Shown here piece by piece: positions 35,640 through 46,806 of a DNA stretch of 64,000 bases. The position numbers and the translations under genes are program-made. Below the pieces are notes generated by a model, which made no database searches, was not told where the DNA came from, and saw nothing but the letters and a program-made list of their open reading frames with translations. Numbering within the stretch: the first letter of the stretch is position 1; each line of letters starts with the position of its first letter. This stretch comes from Schistosoma haematobium (lineage: Eukaryota > Platyhelminthes > Trematoda > Strigeidida > Schistosomatidae): assembly GCF_000699445.3 (NCBI RefSeq), contig NC_067196.1, forward strand, positions 73,601,864 through 73,665,863, in the 5' to 3' direction.

Positions 35640-37042
35640 AGAGAGGGAGTGATATAAATTACAATTACTGTTATTAATTTTAGCTTATCATTAGTAATAG
35701 TACATATAAAATATAATAGAAATAAGAAAGCTATCAACTACACATAAATCTTGATTTATTTATTTTCACTTAGTAACAAATTGATTTTATTTTCAAAAAA
35801 AATAAAATTAAAAAATGGTATTAGCCAAATTTTACATACCCATCATATGATTATTCGGCTTTATAAATATAAAAAGAAAAAAAAGACGCAATTCTAAAAA
35901 AAAGGAGGGAGAAAAATTATGTTCATTGATAAATTTTGATTAGACACTATTGTCTTAGGTAAACACAAATTATGAAATCAAGTGATATCAGTTACTTATT
36001 TATTGAAATAGTTTATTAGATAAACTTTAGAATAAATAGTATCATATATAACATATATTGAAGATTTTTAAAAATCTACAATGGATAATTATCATTACGA
36101 TATGATGTCATTATGGTATATGATAACAATACAATATGTCTGTTAGCTTGGGACTTGTAAGGAGTGAACATTCACCATTATTGAAAGAGATTAAAGTTGC
36201 AACATCTGAGTCTCTTAATGAGTACATCTTTAAACCAAAGTTTCAGAATTGATTGACATTGTTTTTTTTCAAATAATTTTATTCAGTGTAAGATTTTGAG
36301 TAATTTCTAGTCATTATCGGTTATGAATAACTATCTGACCCCTAACATATTAAGTCCTATTTTTGAATGATTGAATTTATTCTTCTGTGACAGATAGGTT
36401 TATCATTATCTTTCATGAAACTGGTGTATAGTCTTTGATCTATCAATCATCATTGTCATTTATTTCGACTCTATCCTCAAGAATATATTTGTAAACAAAT
36501 ACGATATAGTTTATGGAAATTTTTCCATTGAAATGATAATTTTAAACATCATGAAACCTTAAATAAACTTTTAAAAAAAGAACTATTGTTCGTTCAAAAG
36601 GAAGCGCTAGTGACTTCAGTACTACAGAAAATTTTACTAGATCTGTTGCTTTACAAAAGTTTCCATTCAATTTATTTAAATCTTAATCTGTTATTTGTTC
36701 TAACAACAATGATTATCAAAACTGGATAATGAATAATAGTACAGTTTAGGATACACGTTTTATCTTGTTTCGAACCTGTCATTTGAATGTACCTGCATCT
36801 TAATATTGATGTACACATTGAAACATGAATATGGTACTTTCCATATTAAACTCCTTACGCATTATTTACTGATTTAATAAGTTTAGGTAATTATTAACTC
36901 ATACAATTAAGATGGTTCATTATTTATTATATGAAAGACTTTATATCTTTCTTTTGTTGATATTAGAGAATATAATGAATTCCTCACATTTTTCTGATGT
37001 ACTTTCTTAAAGAATGATTTCAATATTACTATTAAGTCATAG
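35640..37042. other. AT-rich intergenic stretch with one Sm-alpha scrap
   Basis: Only 36770-36812 is recognisable: a minus-strand fragment of the Sm-alpha-like SINE (AATGTACCTGCATCTTAATATTG). The remainder is AT-rich and unexplained. Confidence 0.45.
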
Positions 37043-37136
37043 TTCATTTGATATTGTTTTACTTGAATCTTCCCATCGATGTTTTAGGACTGAAATTGAT
37101 CAATGGGAAGATTCAAGTAAAACAATATCAAATGAA
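37043..37136. repeat. 38-bp palindrome, 18-nt loop
   Basis: Arms 37043-37080 and 37099-37136 are reverse complements with one mismatch. The arm sequence (CTTGAATCTTCCCAT and neighbours) is a segment of the Sm-alpha-like SINE. The structure arises from inverted copies of the SINE head. Confidence 0.92.
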
Positions 37137-37335
37137 TTAAACTTCACCCCATTGCACAAGCAAGTGACTATCAGGACTCAGTAGCTAAGTGGATAACGCG
37201 ATGGCGTTTGAAGCGAACGGTACTGAGTTCGAGTCCCAGAGTGAACATCAACTCTGAGATGCAGGTACGTCCAGCTGACGAGTCCCAAATGGGACGAAAC
37301 ACGCGTCCTGGATTTCACTGCTAGCCACTATCCAT
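37099..37335 (+). mobile_element. Sm-alpha-like SINE with hammerhead ribozyme
   Basis: Has a tRNA-like internal pol III promoter: an A-box-like TAGCTAAGTGGATAACG (37182-37198) and a B-box-like GAGTTCGAGTCCC (37225-37237). A complete hammerhead core follows at 37270-37312, then the family 3' part GCTAGCCACTATCCATC. Schistosome Sm-alpha elements are known to encode active hammerheads of this form. This is the best preserved of the copies here (others at 42535, 44883-45345 and 47205-47570). Confidence 0.85.
37270..37312 (+). ncRNA. Hammerhead ribozyme (Sm-alpha type)
   Basis: Core boxes: CTGACGA at 37275-37281 and GAAA at 37296-37299. Stem II is GTCCC/GGGAC (37282-37286 with 37291-37295) with an AAAT loop. 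Stem I is TCCAG/CTGGA (37270-37274 with 37308-37312). The cleavage triplet is GTC (37305-37307). Stem III is only 2 bp (AC/GT) with an ACGC loop, the short form known for schistosome hammerheads. All core positions fit the consensus, so self-cleavage after 37307 is plausible. Confidence 0.88.
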
Positions 37336-38349
37336 CTTTGCTATTAAGTTATAGGTTTTTTCTTTTTGTTTTGGTTAAGATGAAATAAATAATGAATAAC
37401 AATGAATGATTTATAAAATTCAATAAAGAAATTCCTTTGAACTATTATTTACTGCAAAAGAAAAACATTAAAGAAAAAATTGAACGTGTCTATTGACTTA
37501 AAGATATATTGTGATTACATTCACATTCCAGATAGAAAAAAAAACGAAAAAAGAAGAGAAAAAATAAAGAAACACTATGCTCTGTTCCAATAAAAGAAAA
37601 AAGAAAAAGAGAAAGAAAAAATGAAGAAAGAATATTTCAGTTTTAATTCAGTCTTTTAAATATTTTTTATTAATTTGACAAGTTTATAGATTTATTTATG
37701 AATGATTAAGAAAAAAGAAAGAGAAAAAAAGTTTTTTTTATAATAAATACAGAATAGTTAGTTTTATATTTATTTGTAAACAACAGAGAGAAAAGCAGCG
37801 AAGAAAATTTATTAGATAAAAAGATAATAACAACACTATTAAAGAATAAGTTTTTTAAAAGAAAATGATGATGATGATGATAATAGTGAACTAAACAGAA
37901 GTTCAACTTGCTATGTTTATGTTTATTCTATGTAATTTATATAATTTAATTGAATAGAATAGAAAAGAAGAAATATTAAATATAAAGAATATTGTTCTAA
38001 GTTGTTTTATAGAATTTCTGTTGACATTCTTCCGATAAACAATATAGATAAACTGATGAAAAGGAATTTGTTTCATAAAGATATTGGCAGGTTGTAGTCA
38101 TTTCTTTTTGTTGTTGTTGTTGCTTTATTGACCTAACTGAACTTCATTTAGTAATGATATGTAATAGACTATTCACATAATATGATGTTAGGGATATGTG
38201 ATTAAGTGTACAGTGATCAAATGTAATCTGTTAAAAATATTGAAATTTTAGATTTATAAATTATTGGGAAATATAAAAAAGGTTTGGTATAACATAAGTA
38301 TGAAAGGTAGTTTTAAACGATTAAAAAAGTTAGACCTTAAAATCGTTGG
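37336..38349. other. A/G-rich and AT-rich intergenic stretch
   Basis: Contains purine-rich runs at about 37530-37630 and 37707-37870, with a GATGAT run near 37865. No gene recognised. Confidence 0.45.
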
Positions 38350-38545
38350 ATGCTAGATCAGTGGTCTAGAGGTTAAGTGTTCGCGTGCAAGACTGATAGG
38401 TCCTGGGTTCGAATCTCGTGGGGTGGGATTGCGAATGCGCACTGCTGAGGAGTCCCATAATAGGACGAAATGGTCATCCACCGCTTTAAGGTTTTCCATT
38501 ATGATCTAGCTCTGATCAACTCATGCTTTCAACTATTAAAGATTA
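38350..38545 (+). mobile_element. tRNA-derived SINE (family B) with hammerhead core, near full-length
   Basis: The head GATCAGTGGTCTAGAGGTTAAG (A-box-like) and GGGTTCGAATCTC (B-box-like, 38405-38417) give a split pol III promoter of tRNA type. Downstream CTGAGGA (38445-38451), GTCC/GGAC and GAAA (38467-38470) form a hammerhead core. The end shares TGATCTAGCT with other copies. There is no tRNA fold beyond the boxes, so it is not a tRNA gene. Confidence 0.78.
38445..38475 (+). ncRNA. Hammerhead-like core in SINE family B
   Basis: CTGAGGA fits CUGANGA. Stem II is GTCC (38452-38455) with GGAC (38463-38466). GAAA is at 38467-38470 and a GTC triplet at 38473-38475. Stem I is weak in this copy; the copy at 40605-40815 has a better complementary stem I. 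Activity is uncertain. Confidence 0.55.
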
Positions 38546-38735
38546 AAAAAGCATTAAAGATATCTCTGTTTGATAGTGTTTCTCCTAGAAAAACCTCGCT
38601 TACGTAGATTGAGGGCTCAGATTTAGTTGAATATATTCGTGTATTCTTATCCAGTTGATTTATTACACTAATGGATATTAAATTGGGTGTGAATGATGAA
38701 ACATTTCAGGATTACAAGATCATTTGCAGCAGTAT

Positions 38736-39125
38736 TATTATTATTAGCTTTATTCAATATTATAACTTTGGTACAATATAGAATTACCAGCGCACAAGAT
38801 TTCAAAATATTCCCGTTTCTTGTTTCTTGATCTGTCCTGAATATAAATACTGAGTGGTTGACAGTTAGAAGTTAACAGTTCGTGAATCGATAACTGAATA
38901 ATATACGTTCTTTTCGATGTATACTCCCAGCAACAATAATGTTTCTGATAGTGCTCTTTCCTAACTTGTACAGCGAAAGGTCGTGAACATTTCACAAACG
39001 CACCAGAATAGGTTATGCAATTAATTGACATAATGATCTGTTGAAACAAACAAAAGACAGACAACTTGTTGAAATATATAAATAGTAGGAACAGGTAGCC
39101 CAGATATTCAGTCAGGCCACCCATA
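38736..39125 (-). mobile_element. Internally deleted, non-autonomous CR1/Jockey-type LINE derivative
   Basis: Read on the minus strand, it begins with the LINE 5' leader (compare 15448-15720: GAATATCTGGGCTACCTGTT in both). It proceeds to the ORF2 start region (LTSNCQPLSI). It then jumps directly to the LINE 3' end (AAGAAAC, then a region like TTGAAAT...CTGTGCTGAGAATT, then GAATAAAGCTAATAATAAT). The whole RT and endonuclease body is missing. Both termini needed for transcription and RT recognition are kept, so it could be copied in trans. Confidence 0.75.
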
Positions 39126-39169
39126 TATTTATTAATGTTATACCAATTAAATCGATTTCTAAATTTCAA

Positions 39170-40201
39170 ATTTTTGACAGCCGAGTAAGTCAGGAAATAA
39201 TGTTAAATACAATTTTAAGCAAATTTCTAGTGATATCAACATTTCATGTTTAGATTTTAAGAGTTATATCAAACTATTAACTGCGGCAATCGGTTATAGC
39301 GTTGAACATTTCTCATGGTTCAATATGAGGTTGATAAACCTTTCCTGTATTTACATAAATATGTATCTTATTGTTTCGTCTGTCGCATGATTTTTCCGAC
39401 TTTAGTGATAAAAAGATTCTTGAATTTATGTACTGTAAGATTTTATAAACTCCGAATTTTGTTAATTTTCACTAAAAATCCTGAATATGACTCATAATTA
39501 CTCATTAATAAGGACATAATTATAATCCATTTGATCACTTTAAAGATTATTGAGTTACATTGTAAAATTAACCGAGACGTAAAATAAAAACTAATGGATT
39601 TCAACCCAATAAAGTCGTCGTACTAGATCCAGCATCTACCGAACCCTGGATCTTATCTTAGATGAGTAGAAAGGTGACAAGGTAGGATAAAACGTTTCTT
39701 TAATTTTAGTTCCTGATTATTAACTTTGTTAATCTGATGTCACTTTCCAGATACAAAACCTTTTCAATGCTCATCCAATATAACGATTTGAAGTTTGTTT
39801 GATGATAACATTGAATATCAAGTTACTACTGATTTTACTGATAATCATCGTGTGCTTACTACTGACTAGGTTTTGAGAGGAAATTTCTAATAAAAACCGT
39901 GAAGGTACTCGTTGAAGACAATGGAAGATGATCGCCCATTATCGCTGATTAATTTGATTTAAACTTGTATGACATGGTTCAGTGGTCTAAATATTCTCCA
40001 AAAAGACTTTGTTTTACATCTGATTAGTTAATTGTTAGTAACTAATATCATGTTTTTGTAGTCATTTGTTTTTGGTCAAGTTTTTTTCAACCAAGTTATA
40101 ATCTGGCAATTCGTCTAAGCGATGAGACACCTTGTGTAGTATACTGAGATGTTAGGTGGTTAGAGATAATCTGCAGGAAACCGAGTTCTTACGTTTTATG
40201 C
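39170..40201. other. Intergenic, nothing recognised
   Basis: No supported feature. Confidence 0.4.
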
Positions 40202-40341
40202 TAGTTTACACTCATTGGCAAAGGATACCTGAACTCTTATGGAACCTAATAATATCCATGTGGCTCCAGTTCATATTACCCTTACCCTATATTATTTGGT
40301 TCAGAATACTGAATGCATGTCTTGCCAATGAGTACAAACTA
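40202..40341. repeat. 140-bp element with 20-bp terminal inverted repeats
   Basis: TAGTTTACACTCATTGGCAA (40202-40221) and the reverse complement of 40322-40341 differ at two positions. The interior is unique here. MITE-like by structure, but no target duplication is visible and no second copy occurs in the window. Confidence 0.6.
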
Positions 40342-40604
40342 ATACGAAATCTAGATCACTCGTTTCTTATCAGCTGACTACAAACATCTATCAAAGTTTA
40401 ATCTTAAAACGTTTACATAAGACTTCATTCATGCAAACATGCAATTCATGTAGGGGATTTTTAGTCATTAATACTGCATATATATATTGTTAAAACTAGT
40501 GAAGTATACATTGTGTTAAAAAATTAATTGAACGCAACAATAAGTAAGTGTTATTCTTTGAGTATATAAAATAACCGATATTAGTATCAGAAGGGGTTTT
40601 GTGG

Positions 40605-40815
40605 AGATTGTAGTGATTTCAAGCGTTGAGATCATGAGTCAATTGAAGCTAGACCACCATGGAAGACCTGGAAGCACTGGACGGTCAGTTCGTCCTATTG
40701 TGGGACCCCTCAGTAGTGCTCATCCAAGATCCTGCACCCCGCGAGACTCGAACCCAGGACCTATCAGTCTCGCGCCAAGCGCTTAACCAACTATAACACT
40801 GAGCCGGCATCCAAC
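40605..40815 (-). mobile_element. tRNA-derived SINE (family B), minus strand, near full-length
   Basis: On the minus strand: GGATGCCGGCTCAGTGTTATAG, then CTGGGTTCGAGTCTCGC (B-box-like). CTGAGGG, a TCC/GGA stem II and GACGAAC follow, and a GTC with the flanking complementary stem GCACT/AGTGC. GAAA has become GAAC and CTGAGGA has become CTGAGGG, so this ribozyme is probably dead. The 3' part TGGTGGTCTAGCTTCAATTG is as in the 9826 copy. Confidence 0.8.
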
Positions 40816-41707
40816 AGTGTTAATGTCTAACTTTAACCAATCCACGAAATTTAGAGACACACCCACCATTGTCATCAATGAGTTACTACCTCATAACTGA
40901 TATTGACTACTTCAATGTAGATTTTAAAAAAATTTTCAAACCCACGATAAAATACTAGAAATGTTAATCCTTTCTTCATATAATGACTAAACAACCGTAC
41001 TTTATCTTCATTTTAATTCTAAAATGATCATGGAATATTTCAACAAAAAACAAAAAGAGTAATTGTATCATTTAAAGATCTTCTATTATAGAAAATGTGC
41101 AAGTTAGTTCAACTTCACTTTCATATTTTCCATATCATTTATATGTATATATATATTCATATTTACTTATACATATTACTTATATTTAAAGCTAGTTTAC
41201 ATTTGTTATTTATAATTTGTATATTTTATTATTCATTTTGAATAATCATGATAAATGATAATGTATGTATCAATTGAAGTGATCAAAAGTTTGAATGTTT
41301 TGAAGTGTATTTCAAAAGTTTGTATAACCTTATCTTTCTTTCTTATTTTTATTCTTTCTCATATTAACTATTGTACAGTTTGAAACTATTTGAAGTGATT
41401 GTTCATTGAAATATATTTTTAAAAAAAAGATAATCATATTGATAATGTGACTATTAAGACTGAATGTAAGACAAAATTCAATGATAATTTTCTTTTTAAA
41501 AATATTTTATTTAAAATAAACCACTTTTAGACTTTTAAAATGAATGGCGGTTAAATACAATTTTATTCTTCATTTTTTGTGTTTGTAGAGAGTTATTTGA
41601 TTTTTTTTGAAAATATATGAATATTAGATGGATCACTCAAATATTTGGGTATTTATTCCTTATCTGTGATAATGAATGACATGGATCGAAATCGTTTGTA
41701 ATGGTAC
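40816..41707. other. AT-rich intergenic stretch
   Basis: Nothing recognised. Confidence 0.4.
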
Positions 41708-41975
41708 AGATGTATCCACTCTTTGTGTTCTTCCAGATGTTAATCTTCTCAATTTGTCATGTTCCTTTCCTTTTTTTTCTCTTTCCAAATTTATTTCGCT
41801 GGATTATACTCCTTGAATAACATCTTTAAACCCTAATCTTTTCGAGTATTGCATATACTTCTACTACCTCTACCAGTACGGGATTTGAATTGACAACTGC
41901 ATCTCTGTGCTAATGTGGTATGGCAACTCGAACTGATGTACTGTTCTACGTTGTTACTGACTGACTGGCTGAATT
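41708..41975 (+). repeat. Dispersed ~270-bp repeat, copy 2
   Basis: Similar over its whole length to 3608-3880. Both end in CTGACTGACTG-type repeats. Confidence 0.8.
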
Positions 41976-42346
41976 ATGATAATATTGTTGTGTGTTTTTC
42001 TATTTCAGATTTTTCTGTAGGGAACAACTATGAATTATAATTGTATACATCTACAAATTTTTGTAAAATGCATACAACTCATCACGACGTTAAATACCAG
42101 AAAGCATAAACCAAAACACTAGAATTGTTGGTAAATTTCACTCCTTGCTTGCCTTTTGATTAACCGATAGGGAGTTACACTGGAATTAATGCGTTTAATA
42201 TGGGATGAATGGATTAATCTGAGGTAACCGAATTCATAATAAACTTCATAAATTTAACATAGGTGTTAGATATTGAATGCTAAAAAATGTTGGTAAAATA
42301 TACATCTTTGGACATGAAAATAATTAGAATATATATTAAAAAGAAG

Positions 42347-42441
42347 TTTTGTTCTGTGAGCCGGATGGTTTGGTCATAGAGCTTTCATCGATCTTCTGAA
42401 CAACATTATCAGCTCCAAACCATCCAGCTCAGAGAACAAAA
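42347..42441. repeat. 27-bp inverted repeat with 41-nt loop
   Basis: Arms 42347-42373 and 42415-42441 are reverse complements with two mismatches (GGATGGTTTGG core). Could fold as a hairpin in RNA or DNA. Confidence 0.88.
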
Positions 42442-42534
42442 CTCCATCCAAATCACTCACCTAAGCTACAAATCTCCTCCACCATCTTAAAGAGAAGTTT
42501 GTTGTAACACTACATAATTGGTTCTGCGAATTAC

Positions 42535-42665
42535 ATGCTAAACGATACTGGGTTTGAGTTTTAGAGTGAACATCAACTCTAAAATACAGGTACACCTGGC
42601 TGACGTGTCCCAAATGGGACAAAATGCGCGGCTTGGATTCCACTGCTAGCCACTATTCATCTTTG
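42535..42665 (+). repeat. Sm-alpha-like SINE, truncated copy
   Basis: Contains ACTGGGTTTGAGTTTTAGAG (eroded B box), CTGACGTGTCCCAAATGGGAC, AAAA in place of GAAA, and GATTCCACTGCTAGCCACTA. The hammerhead core is mutated in both boxes. Confidence 0.8.
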
Positions 42666-43152
42666 CTTATAGAGTCTGTATATTTCTGAAAATTTATTAA
42701 AACCATTTTTTTCTAATTCTAATGCAAAAAATAACCTTTTATTGCGGTAAGTAAGCGTACATATAAGCTCTTAAGTTGATATATCAAAATGTGTTCCAGG
42801 CCAGTGTCATTTATCGTTAACAGTAACTTAGTGAACCATAAACTTAGGAAATATATTTATTTATATTCAATACTCGACAGAATAAGAAATCAATGACACT
42901 TTGAATCTTCAGGATCTAAAAATGAACTGAAATTTTTGATCAGATAATATTCAGTAACTTTCTTTTGTCATATAAACACAAGCTTAATAAGTGTTTAATT
43001 GTTTTAGTGTCAGATTTCATTTTGGAGATGACATGGAGGTAAACATTTAATAAATTAAGTTATAGAGAATACAAAGTAACATTGTACATTTAACAAATCA
43101 AACACTTGGATAATGAACTAAACGAAATATACACTTACAAATTAAATAACCG
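42666..43152. other. Intergenic, nothing recognised
   Basis: No supported feature. Confidence 0.4.
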
Positions 43153-43428
43153 TGTAGTGAACGAGAACACAAATGAGGACAGCCGAATATATTTGAATAC
43201 AAAATTACAGAATATCTTAGTAAAATCTAAGAACCGTACAGTAAATATTTCATTTGAAAAATGTCAACCAATCGTCTCAGACTTTATTGTTCTTTGGCTT
43301 CCACACTCATCGTTCCTTGTTCTCATTCTCTTTTCTTTGATCTTTTTGACCTTCTGTCTCCAGGTATTGCATTTTCAATTGTTGATACATACTGCTTATA
43401 TCTGTCGACATCCGTAGTACACACCTCA
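43153..43428 (-). repeat. LTR-like ~290-bp repeat, copy D (minus)
   Basis: TGTAGTGAACGAGAACAC at 43153 is the reverse complement of the family 3' end. The opposite end (GTAGTACACACC, 43415-43426) matches the reverse complement of the family start. Closest to copy B. Confidence 0.7.
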
Positions 43429-44882
43429 ACTGAATCGTTTTATTTCTAATCACTTATAACCATACATTCTAATACAACTTCTCAGGTATACTTATTCGAT
43501 ATTCTAGAGAGTAACTATTCGATTGATACAGTGACATGACAAAGTTTTAACAAAGTCCAAAACTGTTTTAATTATTGTCCATCATTCTTGATACAAATCT
43601 AATCAAAATAGATTTTGACTTCAAAAGTCCAGTTAAAACATATAAACCGATTTTTATATTTTGACAACTTCATTGTTATACACTATCTCTACCACTTACC
43701 AAATGTTGTATAAAGCAGGTTCCTCCCTTTTTTCTTATCTGATCACTACATTATATAGTGTAGTACATTAATCAGGTACACAGTCTTGACAATAAGGGTG
43801 TTAATTATAAGTTAAATAATTTCACCAGTAAGTTTTAAGAAATAAACATCATTCAGTATTTAATTTCACAATTCAAATTAAAAAAATACATGAATGCAAA
43901 ATGAGTGAAATATTATACAAATGTCCTAAACTGTTGAACATTTCCGTAATGTTTCCCTAATATTTTGTTCTATCCTTATTCTAACCTGTTTCGAAATAAA
44001 CTCCATTGTATGGTACGGCTTACTCAAACCATTGCCAAAATGTTACAAACTTATTCTTTTACGAGAAATTTGGCAACAGAGTGTAACTATACGGGACTAG
44101 GAATATGAAGTATGCTTACTTATGGTAATTATTCTAATATTTATGAATTTATAAAATTGTTTTTAATTTTTAGCATTTCTAAACAGACGTATTTCAAAAT
44201 TTCGGTTTTTTGTGATGTTTTTATATTTTCCTAAAGTGTAACTACCATCGAATGATTATTAACTTAGGAATAGTAAATTATGGTGTCATTTTGAGTGAGC
44301 TTAGAATGACATAGCTGAGTAAATCAATCCCAATTAACAATACAAAGTTTGTCTCAAAACTACGCGAACTGAATGCATTAAAAACGTCATTTTATTAAAC
44401 ACTGAATATATCAAGCCTATCTACTTCTGAAAATTTGTCATCCTAGTCAAAAATCTTGTCTCGTCTCAGTTTCGATTGTTTGAATCTTTTCTTGATGCAC
44501 ACCGAAATCAGTCTTTTTTTAGCTGCTTTGTCATCACACGTAATTTTCAAGACGTCGTCAATCTTACACGAACATTTCAACTAATGTTTTGGCAAAAATT
44601 GGACCTTGAGAATGTTGGAAATATATGTAAAAATTATATTTCAACAATCTTAGGTATTAAAATCCAGATCATTCCAGCGTTTACCCAAGCAAACTGGTAA
44701 AGGTTCTTCCTGAAAAAGTAATCGAGCAGGAAAAAAATAACTCATATGATTGATTTTTTTGTAAACACAATAGTTGATGATCATCTATGATTAACACTTT
44801 TGATAGCTCAATTTGTGTAATTATTTTACATCAAAATTTATCAGATTGAAAATAAATGATAACCAATACATGGAGGTATTGT
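43429..44882. other. Intergenic, nothing recognised
   Basis: Open frames here (for example 44476-44700) show no recognisable family. Confidence 0.4.
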
Positions 44883-45345
44883 TTACTTGAATCTTCTCAA
44901 TGATGTTTAAGACTACAATTGATCAGTCTGTTATTAGTATATGTGCATACTGTGAGTATTGCCTCAATAATGCCTTAATTCACAAGCATTATAAGCATAG
45001 ATGGATAGTGGCTAGCAGTGAAATCCACGACGCACATTTCATCCTATTTGGAACTCCTCAGTTGAATGTGCCTGCATCTTAGCGTTGATGCCAATAAGAG
45101 ACTGATCAACTGCAATCTTAAACATTAATGGGAATATACAACCAAACAATACAAAGCGGATTCCAACTTCACTCTATTGCCCAATGAAGTGGCTATCAAG
45201 ACTCAGTAGTTAAATAGATAACGCAATGGCGTTTTAAGCGAATGTTACTGGGTAAATATCGATTCTGAGATGCAGGCACATCCATCTGACAAGTTCCAAA
45301 TAGGATAGAATGAGTGTCGTGAATTACATTGCTAACCACTCTCAA
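44883..45345. mobile_element. Sm-alpha-like composite: minus-sense copy joined head-to-head to plus-sense copy
   Basis: 44883-45083 is the reverse complement of the SINE 3' half, including the hammerhead region and GTGGCTAGCAGTGAAATCC. From about 45087 the same family continues in plus sense (GACTGATCAACTGCAATC, then the tRNA-like head near 45200, then GATGCAGGCACATCCATCTGAC). Hammerhead boxes are degenerate in both halves. The same arrangement is seen at 47205-47570 and, shortened, at 37043-37335. Confidence 0.75.
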
Positions 45346-46059
45346 TTTTTGCTTATAATACATTGAGGTATTCTAATACATAAAATGAACCAATAATCTT
45401 TTCAAATTACTAATTCCAAGAAATGACCTATTTATAATAATGAATATTTAGAAATTACTCAAATTATAAATTACATTTTTCTTCTTTGTTTTTTTGTTTA
45501 GGAAAAAAGAAAGTATTACAATTTCAAGTTTTATGATACATTAATTACGAAAAGAAAGAATAGAAGAAGATCACTTATTCACATGAGTTTAAACAAGTAA
45601 TAATTCATGAATTATTTATTATATTCACATATAATAAATTAAAATCATGAACTTTTGAGTAATGGATAATAATAATAATAATAATGGTAATAATAATAAT
45701 AATATGAGTGATGATAGTAATGGTAATAATAATAATAATAATAATAAAGGGTTTCTATGACGAATAATTCAAATTAATTATCTATTCCTAAGGATGATAT
45801 ACATTTTAATAAATTATAATTAGAGTTTATAAGCTAATAAATGAGTTATTGGACATTGAATAAACATAAATTGAATTTAAATGAATATATACAAATAATT
45901 TAAGAAAAATATGAATTAAACTGTGTAAGATTTAATTAAATTTTATTTGATTGAACATAATTTCTATGAATTTATGGTGAACTATATTAAATTAAAGTAA
46001 GAAAAACCTTTTAATGAATTGGTTAGTGAACAAACATTTAGATAGGAAAGATCAACTTT
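45346..46059. other. AT-rich stretch with AAT repeats
   Basis: Imperfect (AAT)n/(AATGGT) repeats at 45668-45748. No gene. Confidence 0.6.
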
Positions 46060-46570
46060 TACTGAGGCATAGACTTTGTTGTATTACGGAGAGTGCTGAA
46101 GGCACTTGGCAAGGTGTGTGATGAATCTTTTGAGGTCATTAGTAATCTGGTTGTGGATAGACATCTCAAGTCATGCAAGCTCCTGGCAAGTGTTATCTTA
46201 TCAGATACTAACCATCCCCTTCACTCATATCTTTCTCCTTGTATATCTTCTGGTAGAACGAGATGTAATTACATTAAAATCCATACACGCAAGCAAACGT
46301 ATAAAAGTTCTATAATACCTTACCTAACAAATATACTCTGTGACGAACAGGTTGTTAGAGTTAACCTAGTCAATAACCTGCATTCTTAAACATGTCTCTA
46401 ATTTGGCAAATCGTACAGTTTTTCAGATGTTTTTAAACCTTTTTTCCCTTTTTTGTCTTTGTTTCTGTTTTTGTTTTTTGTATAAGAAACTTGTTGAAAT
46501 ACCCTATGCTGAGAATTGTATATTGTATCAAAATATAATACTGGATAAAGCTAATAATAATAGTAATAGT
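46060..46570 (+). mobile_element. 5'-truncated CR1/Jockey-type LINE 3' end
   Basis: Starts within the RT C-terminus (KVCDESFEVISNLVVDRHLKSCK) and matches 22620-23110 almost base for base, for example CTGGCAAGTGTTATCTTATC in both. Ends with GATAAAGC and TAA/TAG repeats. Short copies truncated at the 5' side are typical of target-primed retrotransposition. Confidence 0.9.
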
Positions 46571-46689
46571 TCACAGTGTCTTGTTAAAATATCAAAACCA
46601 CACATAAAATACTTTATTTGTATATCATTTTTGAATTGTCTCTTATAAGCTTCATTGTTATTTCATTCCTGTTGTAATCATGATAACTT

Positions 46690-46806
46690 TCAGTCACTTT
46701 TTCTCTTCTACTAATTTCAATCTTTTCAACATTCTGCTGGCAGACATTCGACTTCTGACTGCTGTTACATACTACTTATATCTGCAAACACAAGTAGCGT
46801 ACATTA
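46690..46806 (-). repeat. LTR-like repeat, partial copy E (minus)
   Basis: Keeps the family start region in reverse sense (TACTACTTATATCTG ... AAGTAG, then GTACATTACA). The remainder is not recognisable. Confidence 0.5.
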
